Shown: positions 52,604 through 60,598 of the stretch, piece by piece
Numbering within the stretch: position 1 is the first letter of the stretch
Layout of the letters: every line of letters begins with the position of its first letter
Source: an uncultured Lachnospiraceae bacterium
GTDB taxonomy: Bacteria > Bacillota > Clostridia > Lachnospirales > Lachnospiraceae
DNA length: 64,000 nucleotides
Direction of reading: 5' to 3'
NCBI GenBank assembly: GCA_900318375.1
Contig: ONKG01000011.1
Location: 54,385 to 118,384, forward strand
Position numbers and translations under genes: made by a program
Notes under the pieces: model-generated
The model's database searches: none
What the model saw: only the letters and a program-made list of their open reading frames with translations
Told to the model about the DNA's origin: nothing

Positions 52604-53341
52604 TCAGATATTCAGCTTGGTGGAGACCTCTTCTTCTGCTTCCTCCCGGAAAAGTTCCATGCGGGAGCTGTCCGGTTCGGGCAGTTCCTCCACCGAACGG
52701 ATGCCGAAGGAACGGAGAAACTGCTGCGTCGTTCCGAAAAGGAGCGGCCTTCCGGGAACCTCTTTGCGCCCGACCTCCTCTACCAGATCGAAAGAGATCA
52801 GACGATTGATCGCGAAATCACTGTTTACGCCTCTGATATTCTCAACTTCCATCCTTGTGACCGGCTGCCGGAAGGCAATAATAGACAGAGTCTCCAGAAG
52901 AGTCGGCGTAAGTCTGGGCTTTTTGGGCTCGCTCGCGATGCGGATCAGATATTCATACAGTTCCGGCTTTGTAGACAGCTGCAGGGAATCTTCATACCAG
53001 TTCAAAGCGACACCGCTCCCTGCCTGCCTGCAGCGCTCGGAAAGCACATCAGCGGCCTCCAGTGCCCGTTCCCTGCTGACGCCGAGGGCCTGGGCGATCG
53101 AATCGACCGGCACCGCATCTCCCATGGCAAACAGGATCGCCTCCATAGCTGCGACAAGCGTATCCTCATCCGGCACCGCAATGTCCTGAGAAGGAACTTC
53201 ATCTTCATCCGGCTCTGCAATGTCCTGTGAAGGAACTTCATCTTCATCCGGCACCGCAAAACCCTGAGAATGATTCAGGGCAGTATCGGATGAAGAATCA
53301 TCGTTTTTTATATTCTGAAGCCTGATTTCCACATCTCCCAC
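52604..53341 (-). CDS. scpB: Segregation and condensation protein B
   Basis: A 245-residue subunit of the SMC-ScpA-ScpB condensin, with two winged-helix domains: AAMEAILFAMGDAVPVDSIAQALGVS starts the first and TLLETLSIIAFRQPVTRMEVENIRGVNSD the second. The first 55 residues are a non-family extension containing tandem repeats around PDEDEVPSQDIA (48-base period in the DNA). GTG 53341 is supported by AGGAGG 8 nt upstream. scpA, usually adjacent, is not in this window. It lies between the rpsU terminator and the decarboxylase operon. Confidence 0.92.
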   Translation of the reverse strand: MGDVEIRLQNIKNDDSSSDTALNHSQGFAVPDEDEVPSQDIAEPDEDEVPSQDIAVPDEDTLVAAMEAILFAMGDAVPVDSIAQALGVSRERALEAADVLSERCRQAGSGVALNWYEDSLQLSTKPELYEYLIRIASEPKKPRLTPTLLETLSIIAFRQPVTRMEVENIRGVNSDFAINRLISFDLVEEVGRKEVPGRPLLFGTTQQFLRSFGIRSVEELPEPDSSRMELFREEAEEEVSTKLNI

Positions 53342-53456
53342 TCACATATCCTCCTAACGGGGAATCAAGGCAGAAACGGCACAGTCGCCCTCTGCCTGAG
53401 GCCGTCCGCGACCGCCGCAGGGAAGTCGAATACATTTTGCGGACCGTGCCATACAT

Positions 53457-53483
53457 AAAAGACCCCGGCACGCGGCCGGGGTC
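53457..53483 (-). terminator. Rho-independent terminator after rpsU
   Basis: GACCCCGGC (53461-53469) pairs perfectly with 53475-53483 around a 5-base loop; on the minus strand TTTT follows. It separates rpsU from scpB. Confidence 0.9.
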
Positions 53484-53581
53484 CTCTGCATTTCATTCTC
53501 ATTTCTGATGACAGCCTATATGAATTGCTGTTAGGCTGTCTGCTGCAAAAAACCAGCGCATCAGAATCTAATCATAAGGGA

Positions 53582-53758
53582 TTAGTTATATTTGCGCTTT
53601 CTGGCAGCTTCGGACTTTTTCTTACGCTTTACGCTGGGCTTTTCGTAATGCTCTCTCTTACGAATCTCCTGCTGGATGCCCGCCTTGGCACAGCTTCTCT
53701 TGAAGCGGCGCAGTGCGCTGTCCAATGTCTCATTCTCTTTGACAATTACGCTTGACAT
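53582..53758 (-). CDS. rpsU: 30S ribosomal protein S21
   Basis: A 58-residue basic protein of the small ribosomal subunit, too short to be caught by many gene finders. The reading begins [19 protein letters not shown] and continues through [19 protein letters not shown] to a Lys/Arg tail ending RKRKYN. This matches S21 throughout. GGAGG lies about 9 nt before ATG 53758. It has its own strong promoter, a leader of about 130 bases with a hairpin, and a terminator, so it is an independent unit between scpB and alaS. Confidence 0.97.
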   Translation of the reverse strand: MSSVIVKENETLDSALRRFKRSCAKAGIQQEIRKREHYEKPSVKRKKKSEAARKRKYN

Positions 53759-53838
53759 ATTCTCTACCCTCCCTTCAGTCCCCTCAGTTCGACACCGAAT
53801 GTCCAGACTGAACAGGTTATTTAATCATATTTTATTGT

Positions 53839-53877
53839 CAGGGGATTGTTGTTTTCCCGAATATTTTTTATCCCCTG
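53839..53877 (-). promoter_or_regulatory. Leader hairpin of rpsU
   Basis: CAGGGGAT (53839-53846) and ATCCCCTG (53870-53877) form a perfect 8-bp stem with a 23-base loop that holds CGGGAAAA. It lies just after the predicted transcript start and about 80 bases before the start codon. A role in autoregulation by S21 is possible but unproven. Confidence 0.5.
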
Positions 53878-53894
53878 CAAAAACATGCATTACA

Positions 53895-53922
53895 ATTATA
53901 GCACAGAAATCTTCTGCGTCAA
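53895..53922 (-). promoter_or_regulatory. Strong promoter of rpsU
   Basis: On the minus strand TTGACG (53922-53917), a 16-base spacer and consensus TATAAT (53900-53895) preceded by TGC, an extended -10. It is one of the best promoter matches in the window, as expected for a ribosomal protein gene. Confidence 0.85.
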
Positions 53923-53979
53923 CACTTTTCTTTGAGGAATGTGTGGGACAGCGGCACCTGTCGGAGCAGCGGATCGATA

Positions 53980-56652
53980 TTACATAATCATTCCTTTAAG
54001 TACTTCGGGAGCCTTCTCCAGTGCTGCGGGTATGCCTGCGGGGTTCTTACCGCCGGCCTGAGCCATATTGGGACGGCCGCCGCCGCCACCGCCGACTTCC
54101 TTTGCAACTGCCTTGATCAGGTTGCCTGCATGGGCGCCCTTCTTGATGGCGTCATCGGTCGCCATGGTCATGATGCTGACCTTGCCGTCCTTATCGGAGA
54201 TCAGGAGGACGACACCGCCGCCCATCTTCTCCTTGAGCTGGTCGCCCAGGTCGCGCAGACCGTTCATGTCTACTCCGGGGACAGCGGAAGCAAGCAGCTT
54301 GACGCCGTTGATGTCCTGAATCTTGTCCATGACATCGCCCAGAGCGGACTGGGCCTCTTTGGCCTTGAGAGACTCGACCTCGCTGCGGGCAGCCTTGAGC
54401 TCTTCCTGAAGCTTCCTTATATGATCTGCGAGGGTTGCGGGAGTCGCCTTCACCAGGGAAGCGGCCTCGTTCATCTCGCGCTCCATCTCCTCATAATAAG
54501 AACGGACATTGTCGCCGGTCAGGGCTTCGATCCTGCGGACGCCGGCTGCGACACCGTTTTCGGACAGGATCTTGAACTGGCCGATGCGGCTGGTATTGTC
54601 GACGTGGGTGCCGCCGCAGAGCTCTGTGGAGAAATCGCCCATCTTGACAACACGGACTTCGTCGCCGTACTTCTCACCGAACAGAGCCATGGCTCCGCTC
54701 TTCTTGGCATCCTCGATGCTCATGACTGCGGTATTTACATCGAGGCCCTCGCCGATCTTCTCATTGACCAGATCCTCGACCTTTTTCAGTTCGTCAGCGG
54801 TCATAGCCTGATAGTGGCTGAAGTCGAAACGGGTTCTGCCGGAATCCTGATAGGAACCCTTCTGCTCGACATGGGTGCCGAGGACTTCGCGCAGGGCTTT
54901 CTGCATCAGGTGGGTCGCACTGTGGTTGCGGCAGGTGTCGCGGCGCTCTTTTTCATCGACCGAAAGAGTCACTTCGTCGCCCATCTTGAACATACCGGAG
55001 GTGACGACACCGATGTGCGCGACCTTCTGGCCGGAAACGGGCTCTGTCTTCTCAACCTTGAAAGAAGCGTCGCCGCAGGTGATGACACCGATGTCACCGA
55101 CCTGGCCGCCCTTGGTTGCGTAGAAGGGAGTCTTCTCGGTAATGATAGCTGCGTGCTGTCCGTCTGTGACAGCGTCCGCGACCTCATCGGGACCGATCTT
55201 CTCACCCTTTTCATCTGTATCAGCCAGATGCGCCAAAGCAACGATTTTGGAAGTATCAGTCAGGCGGTCGTAGCCGGTAAACCCGGTCACGAGAGCAGCA
55301 TCCATCTGATCGTAGACAGTCGCTGCGGCACCGCTCATGCTGGTCTTGATCCAGGAACCCTTGGATTTCTGTCTCGCCTCTTCGCGGGCGGCCTCAAAAC
55401 CTGCCTGGTCGACGGTGCAGCCGTTCTCAGCCGCCACGTCCTCGGTGGAGTCGATGGGGAATCCGTAGGTATCATAAAGAAGGAAGGCGTCCTTGCCGGA
55501 GATTTCGGTCTTGCCTTCTGCTTTGAGCTTTTCGAGCATGCCGCCCAGAATCTCGAGACCCTGGTCGATGGTCTTCTCGAAGCGCTCTTCCTCGAGGCGG
55601 ATATTGTTGAGGATAAACTCCTGCTTCTCTTCCAGCTCGGGATAGCCACCCTTGGAACCTTCGATGACTGCCTTTGCAAGGGTGGTCATAAATGCCTCGC
55701 GGATGCCCAGCTTACGGCCCTGGCGGATGGCGCGGCGGATCAGTCGGCGAAGGACATAGCCCCTGCCCTCGTTGGTGGGCATGATGCCGTCGGAGATCAT
55801 GAAGGTCGTGGAACGGATGTGATCGGTGATGATACGGACAGAGACATCGGTCTCATGATCCTTACCGTACTCGCAATGAGCCAGCTCGCAGACCTTGTCA
55901 CGAAGTGCGCGGACAGTGTCGACATCAAAGAGAGACTCTACATCCTGCACTGCGACGGCAAGACGCTCCAGGCCCATGCCGGTGTCGATATTCTTGTGCT
56001 CGAGCTCGGTGTAATTACCGTGCCCGTCATTGTTGAACTGAGAAAAGACGACGTTCCAGACTTCCATGTAGCGGTCGCCTTCGCCGCCCATGACATCCTC
56101 GGGACCGTTGCCCCACTTCTCGCCGCGGTCATAGTAAATCTCGGTGCAGGGACCGCAGGGACCTGAGCCGTGTTCCCAGAAGTTGTCTTCCTTACCGAAC
56201 TTATAGATGCGGTCTTCCGGAATGTGCATGTCATTTTTCCAGATCTCGAAAGCTTCGTCGTCATGCTCATAGACAGACGGATACAGACGGTCGGGATCCA
56301 GACCGACCCATTCGGTCAAAAACTCCCATGCCCACGGAATGGACTCTTTTTTGAAATAATCACCGAAGGAGAAGTTGCCCAGCATCTCAAAGAAGGTGCC
56401 GTGGCGGGCTGTCTTTCCTACGTTCTCCAGATCGCCTGTGCGGATGCACTTCTGGCAGGTAGTCACGCGTGTGCGGGGCGGGATCTCCTGGCCTGTGAAA
56501 TAAGGCTTGAGGGGAGCCATACCGGAGTTGATGATCAGAAGACTCTTATCGTTGTGAGGAACAAGGGAGAAGCTGTTCATGCGCAGATGTCCCTTGCTCT
56601 CGAAAAACTTCAAAAACATCTCACGCAGCTCATTTACACCGTATTTTTTCAT
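53980..56652 (-). CDS. alaS: Alanine-tRNA ligase
   Basis: An 890-residue class II synthetase. The catalytic core has RHGTFFEMLGNFSFGDYFK (motif 2 region) and GMGLERLAVAVQ (motif 3); the editing domain has the Zn-binding HSATHLMQKALREVLG and CGGTHVDNTSRIG with the conserved Cys and His; a C-Ala domain with the GGGGGGRPNMAQAGG glycine stretch ends the protein. ATG 56652 has GAGG 6 nt upstream; a TTG two codons earlier is less likely. glyS lies 187 bases upstream, separated by a palindromic repeat cluster. I found no T-box leader in that gap. Confidence 0.97.
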   Translation of the reverse strand: MKKYGVNELREMFLKFFESKGHLRMNSFSLVPHNDKSLLIINSGMAPLKPYFTGQEIPPRTRVTTCQKCIRTGDLENVGKTARHGTFFEMLGNFSFGDYFKKESIPWAWEFLTEWVGLDPDRLYPSVYEHDDEAFEIWKNDMHIPEDRIYKFGKEDNFWEHGSGPCGPCTEIYYDRGEKWGNGPEDVMGGEGDRYMEVWNVVFSQFNNDGHGNYTELEHKNIDTGMGLERLAVAVQDVESLFDVDTVRALRDKVCELAHCEYGKDHETDVSVRIITDHIRSTTFMISDGIMPTNEGRGYVLRRLIRRAIRQGRKLGIREAFMTTLAKAVIEGSKGGYPELEEKQEFILNNIRLEEERFEKTIDQGLEILGGMLEKLKAEGKTEISGKDAFLLYDTYGFPIDSTEDVAAENGCTVDQAGFEAAREEARQKSKGSWIKTSMSGAAATVYDQMDAALVTGFTGYDRLTDTSKIVALAHLADTDEKGEKIGPDEVADAVTDGQHAAIITEKTPFYATKGGQVGDIGVITCGDASFKVEKTEPVSGQKVAHIGVVTSGMFKMGDEVTLSVDEKERRDTCRNHSATHLMQKALREVLGTHVEQKGSYQDSGRTRFDFSHYQAMTADELKKVEDLVNEKIGEGLDVNTAVMSIEDAKKSGAMALFGEKYGDEVRVVKMGDFSTELCGGTHVDNTSRIGQFKILSENGVAAGVRRIEALTGDNVRSYYEEMEREMNEAASLVKATPATLADHIRKLQEELKAARSEVESLKAKEAQSALGDVMDKIQDINGVKLLASAVPGVDMNGLRDLGDQLKEKMGGGVVLLISDKDGKVSIMTMATDDAIKKGAHAGNLIKAVAKEVGGGGGGRPNMAQAGGKNPAGIPAALEKAPEVLKGMIM

Positions 56653-56697
56653 TGCCAACCTCTAAATTGTGATTTATATAAAAAATCCAGGACGCAA

Positions 56698-56840
56698 GGG
56701 TCGGTTCTGACCATCACATTTAATAAACCGTCTTACTATTTGGGACAATCAGAACCATCCCCGGTATCCCATCTGTTTCGGTCAGAACCGGTTTCGACCG
56801 CTCGAAAATGAGTCAATCAGAACCGTCCCTCGTGACTCAT
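56698..56840. repeat. Palindromic GGGACGGTTCTGA/TCAGAACCGTCCC repeat cluster B
   Basis: Half-sites lie at 56698-56712 (GGTCGGTTCTGACC), 56742-56762, 56780-56789 and 56808-56840, the last with the full ATGAGTC...GACTCAT frame around TCAGAACCGTCCCTC. It fills the alaS-glyS gap and touches the glyS stop codon at 56840-56842. Confidence 0.8.
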
Positions 56841-58228
56841 CAGAAATCAAACTTGTCAAGGAACCATGCATCCAGCTGGTCGATCGGGACGCGGACCTGC
56901 TCCATGCTGTCGCGCATGCGGATGGTAACGGCCTTGTCCTCTGCTGACTCGAAGTCGTAGGTCAGGCAGAAAGGTGTGCCGATCTCGTCCTGTCTGCGAT
57001 AGCGCTTGCCGATGTTGCCGCGATCATCGAACTCGCAGTTGTAGCGCTTGCTGAGCTTTTTGTAGATCTCGAAAGCATCGTCGGAAAGCTTCTTGGACAG
57101 AGGCAGAACACCGATCTTGACGGGTGCCAGCGCGGGATGGAAGCGCATGACAGTACGCTTGTCGCCGCCCTCGAGCTCCTCTTCGTCATAAGCTGCGCAC
57201 AGGAATGCCAGAGTGACACGGTCTGCGCCCAGTGAAGGTTCGACAACATAAGGGATGTAGCGGGTCTTCTTCTGATCATCGAAGTAGGTCAGATCTTCAC
57301 CGGATGTATTCTGGTGCTGGGTCAGGTCGTAATCAGTTCTGTCCGCGATGCCCCACAGTTCTCCCCAGCCGAAGGGGAACAGGAACTCGATATCCGTGGT
57401 AGCCTTGGAATAGAAGGAAAGTTCCTCTGGATCGTGATCGCGCATGCGGGTCTCTTCGGGTTTGAGGCCGAGAGTCATCAGCCAGTTCCAGCAGAAATCC
57501 TTCCAGTATTTGAACCATTCGAGGTCTGTGTCAGGCTCGCAGAAAAACTCAAGCTCCATCTGCTCGAACTCACGGGTACGGAAGGTGAAGTTACCGGGTG
57601 TGATCTCGTTGCGGAAAGACTTACCTACCTGGCAGATGCCGAAGGGAATCTTCTTTCTGGAGGTTCTCTGGACGTTCTTGAAGTTTACAAAAATACCCTG
57701 AGCGGTCTCGGGACGAAGGTATACAGTCGCGGAAGAGTCCTCGGTGACGCCCTGGAAGGTCTTGAACATCAGGTTGAACTGGCGGATATCTGTCCAGTGG
57801 AACTTGCCGCAGGAAGGGCAGGGAACGGCGAACTTGTTGATGAAGCTCATCATTTCGTCTGCTGTCCAGCCGTCAACACTGCCGTCCAGAGTCATTTCCT
57901 TCTCTGCCGCATAGCTCTCGATCAGCTGATCCGCACGATAACGGGAGCCGCAGGCTTTGCAGTCCATGAGCGGGTCGGAAAAGCTTGCCAGATGTCCGCT
58001 TGCGATCCAGGTCCTGGGATTCATGAGGATTGCACAGTCGACGCCAACGTTCTCGGGTGACTCAGTGACAAACTTCTGCCACCATGCTTTTTTAACATTG
58101 TTCTTGAGCTCTACGCCAAGATTGCCGTAATCCCATGTGTTTGCCAGACCGCCGTAGATCTGGGAACCAGGATAAATGAATCCTCTGTTGTTGCACAGCG
58201 CAACGATCTTCTCCATTGTCTTTTCCAT
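56840..58228 (-). CDS. glyS: Glycine-tRNA ligase, single-chain dimeric type
   Basis: A 462-residue class II synthetase of the eukaryote/archaeal-like GlyQS type, with the whole enzyme in one chain. The N terminus is [21 protein letters not shown]; a Cys pair in [11 protein letters not shown] and CPSCGKFHW may bind zinc; class II motifs are visible in [25 protein letters not shown] (motif 2) and [16 protein letters not shown] (motif 3). The C-terminal anticodon-binding part follows. It is preceded by a promoter and a structured leader of about 180 bases. Length is normal for this type. Confidence 0.96.
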   Translation of the reverse strand: MEKTMEKIVALCNNRGFIYPGSQIYGGLANTWDYGNLGVELKNNVKKAWWQKFVTESPENVGVDCAILMNPRTWIASGHLASFSDPLMDCKACGSRYRADQLIESYAAEKEMTLDGSVDGWTADEMMSFINKFAVPCPSCGKFHWTDIRQFNLMFKTFQGVTEDSSATVYLRPETAQGIFVNFKNVQRTSRKKIPFGICQVGKSFRNEITPGNFTFRTREFEQMELEFFCEPDTDLEWFKYWKDFCWNWLMTLGLKPEETRMRDHDPEELSFYSKATTDIEFLFPFGWGELWGIADRTDYDLTQHQNTSGEDLTYFDDQKKTRYIPYVVEPSLGADRVTLAFLCAAYDEEELEGGDKRTVMRFHPALAPVKIGVLPLSKKLSDDAFEIYKKLSKRYNCEFDDRGNIGKRYRRQDEIGTPFCLTYDFESAEDKAVTIRMRDSMEQVRVPIDQLDAWFLDKFDF

Positions 58229-58263
58229 AACTCGCTGAAACTCCTTTGCTTGTTTTTTATAAC

Positions 58264-58362
58264 TCTCCGCAAAATACCCTGCCCGGAACTCTTTTCACGC
58301 AGACATTGGATATATCCAAATCTTCCGCGCACCAGCCTTTCCAGCAGATTGTCCTGCGGAGA
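58264..58362 (-). promoter_or_regulatory. Structured leader RNA upstream of glyS
   Basis: In the glyS leader, 58264-58271 and 58355-58362 form a perfect 8-bp helix (TCTCCGCA with TGCGGAGA) enclosing 83 bases, with an inner hairpin at 58306-58319 (TTGGA/TCCAA). On the minus strand the segment AAGGCTGGTGCGCGG (about 58340-58325) weakly resembles the T-box core AGGGUGGNACCGCG, but no terminator helix with a T-run follows. A degenerate T-box or another control element is possible. Confidence 0.4.
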
Positions 58363-58413
58363 CGATATCGTAAATTACTTACTAATGATTTGAGAAAAAA
58401 CCACCGAACTATC

Positions 58414-58442
58414 ATTATAGAGCACGAATGTATGTTTTTCAA
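58414..58442 (-). promoter_or_regulatory. Sigma-70-type promoter of glyS
   Basis: On the minus strand TTGAAA (58442-58437), 17-base spacer and consensus TATAAT (58419-58414), leaving a leader of about 180 bases before the glyS start codon at 58228. Confidence 0.82.
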
Positions 58443-58553
58443 CAATAAACTTCTTTTCTCTGCCGGTTTAACCAGGACGCTTTAACCAGGACTCTTAGGC
58501 CGGAAGCCAGAGTCAGGTAAGCTATAGGTCAATAATGCCATCGAAGTTCAATT

Positions 58554-58599
58554 AAAAAAGACTCCTCACCACAGACTTGAATAAGGGAAGCGAGGAGTC
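58554..58599 (-). terminator. Rho-independent terminator after recO
   Basis: GACTCCTC (58560-58567) pairs with GAGGAGTC (58592-58599); TTTTTT follows on the minus strand. It ends the M16C-era-recO unit about 80 bases after the recO stop codon and may also act on the plus strand. Confidence 0.88.
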
Positions 58600-58680
58600 C
58601 TGTTCGTTTTTTCAGTTTTGTTTAAAAATGTTTTTTATAATTGCTCTGTTGTTTTTAGCTGCTTTTCAACGAAATTGTTC

Positions 58681-59337
58681 TCAGGTCAGTAATGTTTTCA
58701 GGATCTCAAGGCTCTCAAATCTGTGATTGAGGCTTCTTTCTATGGAAACGGCTGCAATGTGCTCCAGTTCAAGGAGGACTGATTCATTTACGGCGAAGGT
58801 GTAAAGAGTTTTGAGCGGGGAACGCAGGATGTGGTTGACAGCCTGCATAGCAGCAGGTGAAAAACCATCCGCTTCCTGCGGGGGAAGAAACTCTCCTTCC
58901 AGGATCATGGTGCGGATCTCGAAGACGGCGCGGACCAGGCGACGGGCTATTCTCCCGGATTCGAGGGCCTTGAAGGATTGATAGGCCAATAAAAGGAGGG
59001 AAGCTTCGTCGTTATTTTCCCGGGTGATATATCTGAGGATTTCCGTAAAATAGGAGGCGTACAGAGTCGCCTCCATATCTTCTCTTAGTTTATCAAAAAA
59101 AGTATGTAGCTTTGCCTCGACGAGGACATTGGAGTTTCGTCCTTCCCGGATTTGATAGGTTCCGAAGCAGAAAGGCAGGGAAGCCGCCATCACCGGGCTC
59201 CCGGGCCGCCTCGCGCCGCGGGCAAAGCAGGATATTTTTCCTCTCTCCCTCGTCAGCAGGACGACCCTGCGGTCATATTCGCCGACCGGCGTACTCCCCA
59301 GGACCAGAGCGGTGAGGCTCAACAAGTTCTCATTCAT
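58681..59337 (-). CDS. recO: DNA repair protein RecO
   Basis: A 218-residue recombination mediator that loads RecA with RecR. The N-terminal OB-fold (LTALVLGSTPVGEYDRRVVLLTRERGKISCFARGARRP) is characteristic; the rest is the helical domain. The four-Cys zinc site seen in many RecO proteins is missing: the C-terminal part has no CxxC pair and the protein is about 30 residues shorter than usual, so the zinc domain appears reduced. Its ATG overlaps the era stop as TAATG, indicating translational coupling, and the era-recO order is common in Firmicutes. Confidence 0.92.
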   Translation of the reverse strand: MNENLLSLTALVLGSTPVGEYDRRVVLLTRERGKISCFARGARRPGSPVMAASLPFCFGTYQIREGRNSNVLVEAKLHTFFDKLREDMEATLYASYFTEILRYITRENNDEASLLLLAYQSFKALESGRIARRLVRAVFEIRTMILEGEFLPPQEADGFSPAAMQAVNHILRSPLKTLYTFAVNESVLLELEHIAAVSIERSLNHRFESLEILKTLLT

Positions 59338-60425
59338 TACAGCTTTCTCTCATCATATCCGAAGGAGCGCATCTGGGTGTCGTCGTCTTTCCAGTCGCGG
59401 CGGACCTTGACCCAGAGTTTGAGGTTGACCTGGCACTGCAGCATATTTTCAATATCCTTGCGCGCATCGGTGCCGATCCTGCGCAGCATCTCGCCGCCCT
59501 TGCCGATGACGATGCGCTTATGCCCCTCGCGCTCGCAGATGATAGAGGCGTCGATATCGCAGATTTCTCCCTTGCCCTTTCGGGAACGCATTTTCATGGA
59601 CTCGATGGTGACTGCGATGCCGTGGGGAACTTCTTCCTGCAGCAGGCGCAGGGCTTTCTCACGGACGATTTCACCGGCAATCTCGCGTTCTGTCTGCGTC
59701 GTGACCATATCTTCATCATAAAAAGGCTCGCCGGGCGGAAGCAGTTCGAAAATATCCTTCATCAATTGATCTACGCCGTCACCTGTCCGTGCGCTTACCG
59801 GAATGATCTCATGGAAGACGCCTTCATGCGAAAATAGGTCGATCACGGGGAGGATCTCCGCTTTTTTCACCTTGTCAATCTTGTTGATGACGACGATGAC
59901 AGGTGTTTTGACTTCTTTCAGAAGCTCGATGATAGCCTTGTCTTCTTCAGACAGTTTCTGGCGGGGCTCAACCAGCCAGAGGATGACATCAACTTCCTTC
60001 AGAGTGCCCTTGGCGGCTTTCACCATATATGCGCCGAGCTTTGTCCGGCTCTCATGGATACCGGGTGTATCCAGGAACACGATCTGGCCCTCGTCACCGG
60101 TATAGATGGTGCGGATCTTGGTCCTTGTCGTCTGCGGCTTGTAGGAAGTGATCGCAATCTTCTGCCCGATCATACGGTTCATAAGCGTGGATTTGCCGAC
60201 GTTGGGGCGGCCGATAATCGTTGCAAAACCGGCTTTTTTGAGCGCGGGCACCGCGGGATTTTCGGACTCTTCAAACTCATCAGAATCATCGGATTCTTTG
60301 GATTCATCGGATGATTTATCCTCATTAATATCTTCGGCATCTTCAAATGCAGGTGCTTCATTATCGTTTTCAATTTCTTCAAATTCAGGTGTCTCATTCA
60401 CTTCAATGGAAGTCTTATCTGTCAT
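59337..60425 (-). CDS. era: GTPase Era with acidic N-terminal extension
   Basis: A 362-residue GTPase needed for 30S subunit maturation. The G motifs are GRPNVGKST (residues 72-80), DTPGIHE, and NKID; the C-terminal KH domain has IVIGKGGEMLRRIGTDARKDIE. Ordinary Era proteins have about 300 residues; the excess is the first 60, nearly all Glu, Asp, Ser and Asn. ATG 60425 is chosen because GGG of AAAGGG lies 5 nt upstream and the longer frame to 60551 would translate a palindromic repeat. recO follows with a 1-base overlap. Confidence 0.93.
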   Translation of the reverse strand: MTDKTSIEVNETPEFEEIENDNEAPAFEDAEDINEDKSSDESKESDDSDEFEESENPAVPALKKAGFATIIGRPNVGKSTLMNRMIGQKIAITSYKPQTTRTKIRTIYTGDEGQIVFLDTPGIHESRTKLGAYMVKAAKGTLKEVDVILWLVEPRQKLSEEDKAIIELLKEVKTPVIVVINKIDKVKKAEILPVIDLFSHEGVFHEIIPVSARTGDGVDQLMKDIFELLPPGEPFYDEDMVTTQTEREIAGEIVREKALRLLQEEVPHGIAVTIESMKMRSRKGKGEICDIDASIICEREGHKRIVIGKGGEMLRRIGTDARKDIENMLQCQVNLKLWVKVRRDWKDDDTQMRSFGYDERKL

Positions 60426-60443
60426 TTTTACCCTTTCTTGGAA

Positions 60444-60579
60444 ATGAGTCGAGAGGGACGGTTCTGAAAAACTCATTGCGTGCAATGAGTTTTTCAGAAC
60501 CGTCCCTCGTGACTCATCGCAGGCTGCAGGTTGGTTTATTCGCAGAGTCACTGGAAAACGGGACAGTCAGAACTGTCCC
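60444..60579. repeat. Palindromic repeat cluster C, including a 74-bp near-perfect inverted repeat
   Basis: Positions 60444-60480 and 60481-60517 form an inverted repeat of 37 bases per arm with about three mismatches and no loop, containing GGGACGGTTCTGA and TCAGAACCGTCCC. A second small palindrome (GGGACAGT with ACTGTCCC) is at 60560-60579. The cluster fills the gap between era and the M16C protease gene. It is the best-preserved copy of the dispersed family. Confidence 0.88.
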
Positions 60580-60598
60580 TTGAATCCCTTTCTTTAAA

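Larger units (their letters stand above)
58229..58680. other. 452-base gap: glyS leader and promoter, 14-bp repeats, recO-era terminator
   Basis: From left to right: the glyS leader (58229-58407, minus strand), its promoter (58414-58442), a 14-bp tandem duplication of GGTTTAACCAGGAC (58465-58478 and 58479-58492), unassigned sequence, the terminator at 58554-58599 and AT-rich sequence up to the recO stop at 58681. No open frame is convincing. Confidence 0.7.

Noticed and set aside
53932-56166. Long plus-strand open frame (744 codons) opposite alaS
   Set aside because: It lies entirely antisense to a well-supported alaS gene; its length reflects codon bias of alaS, and the translation has no recognisable domain or ribosome site.
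56659-56839. T-box leader of alaS
   Set aside because: No T-box core or specifier-type stem; the gap consists of dispersed palindromic repeats.
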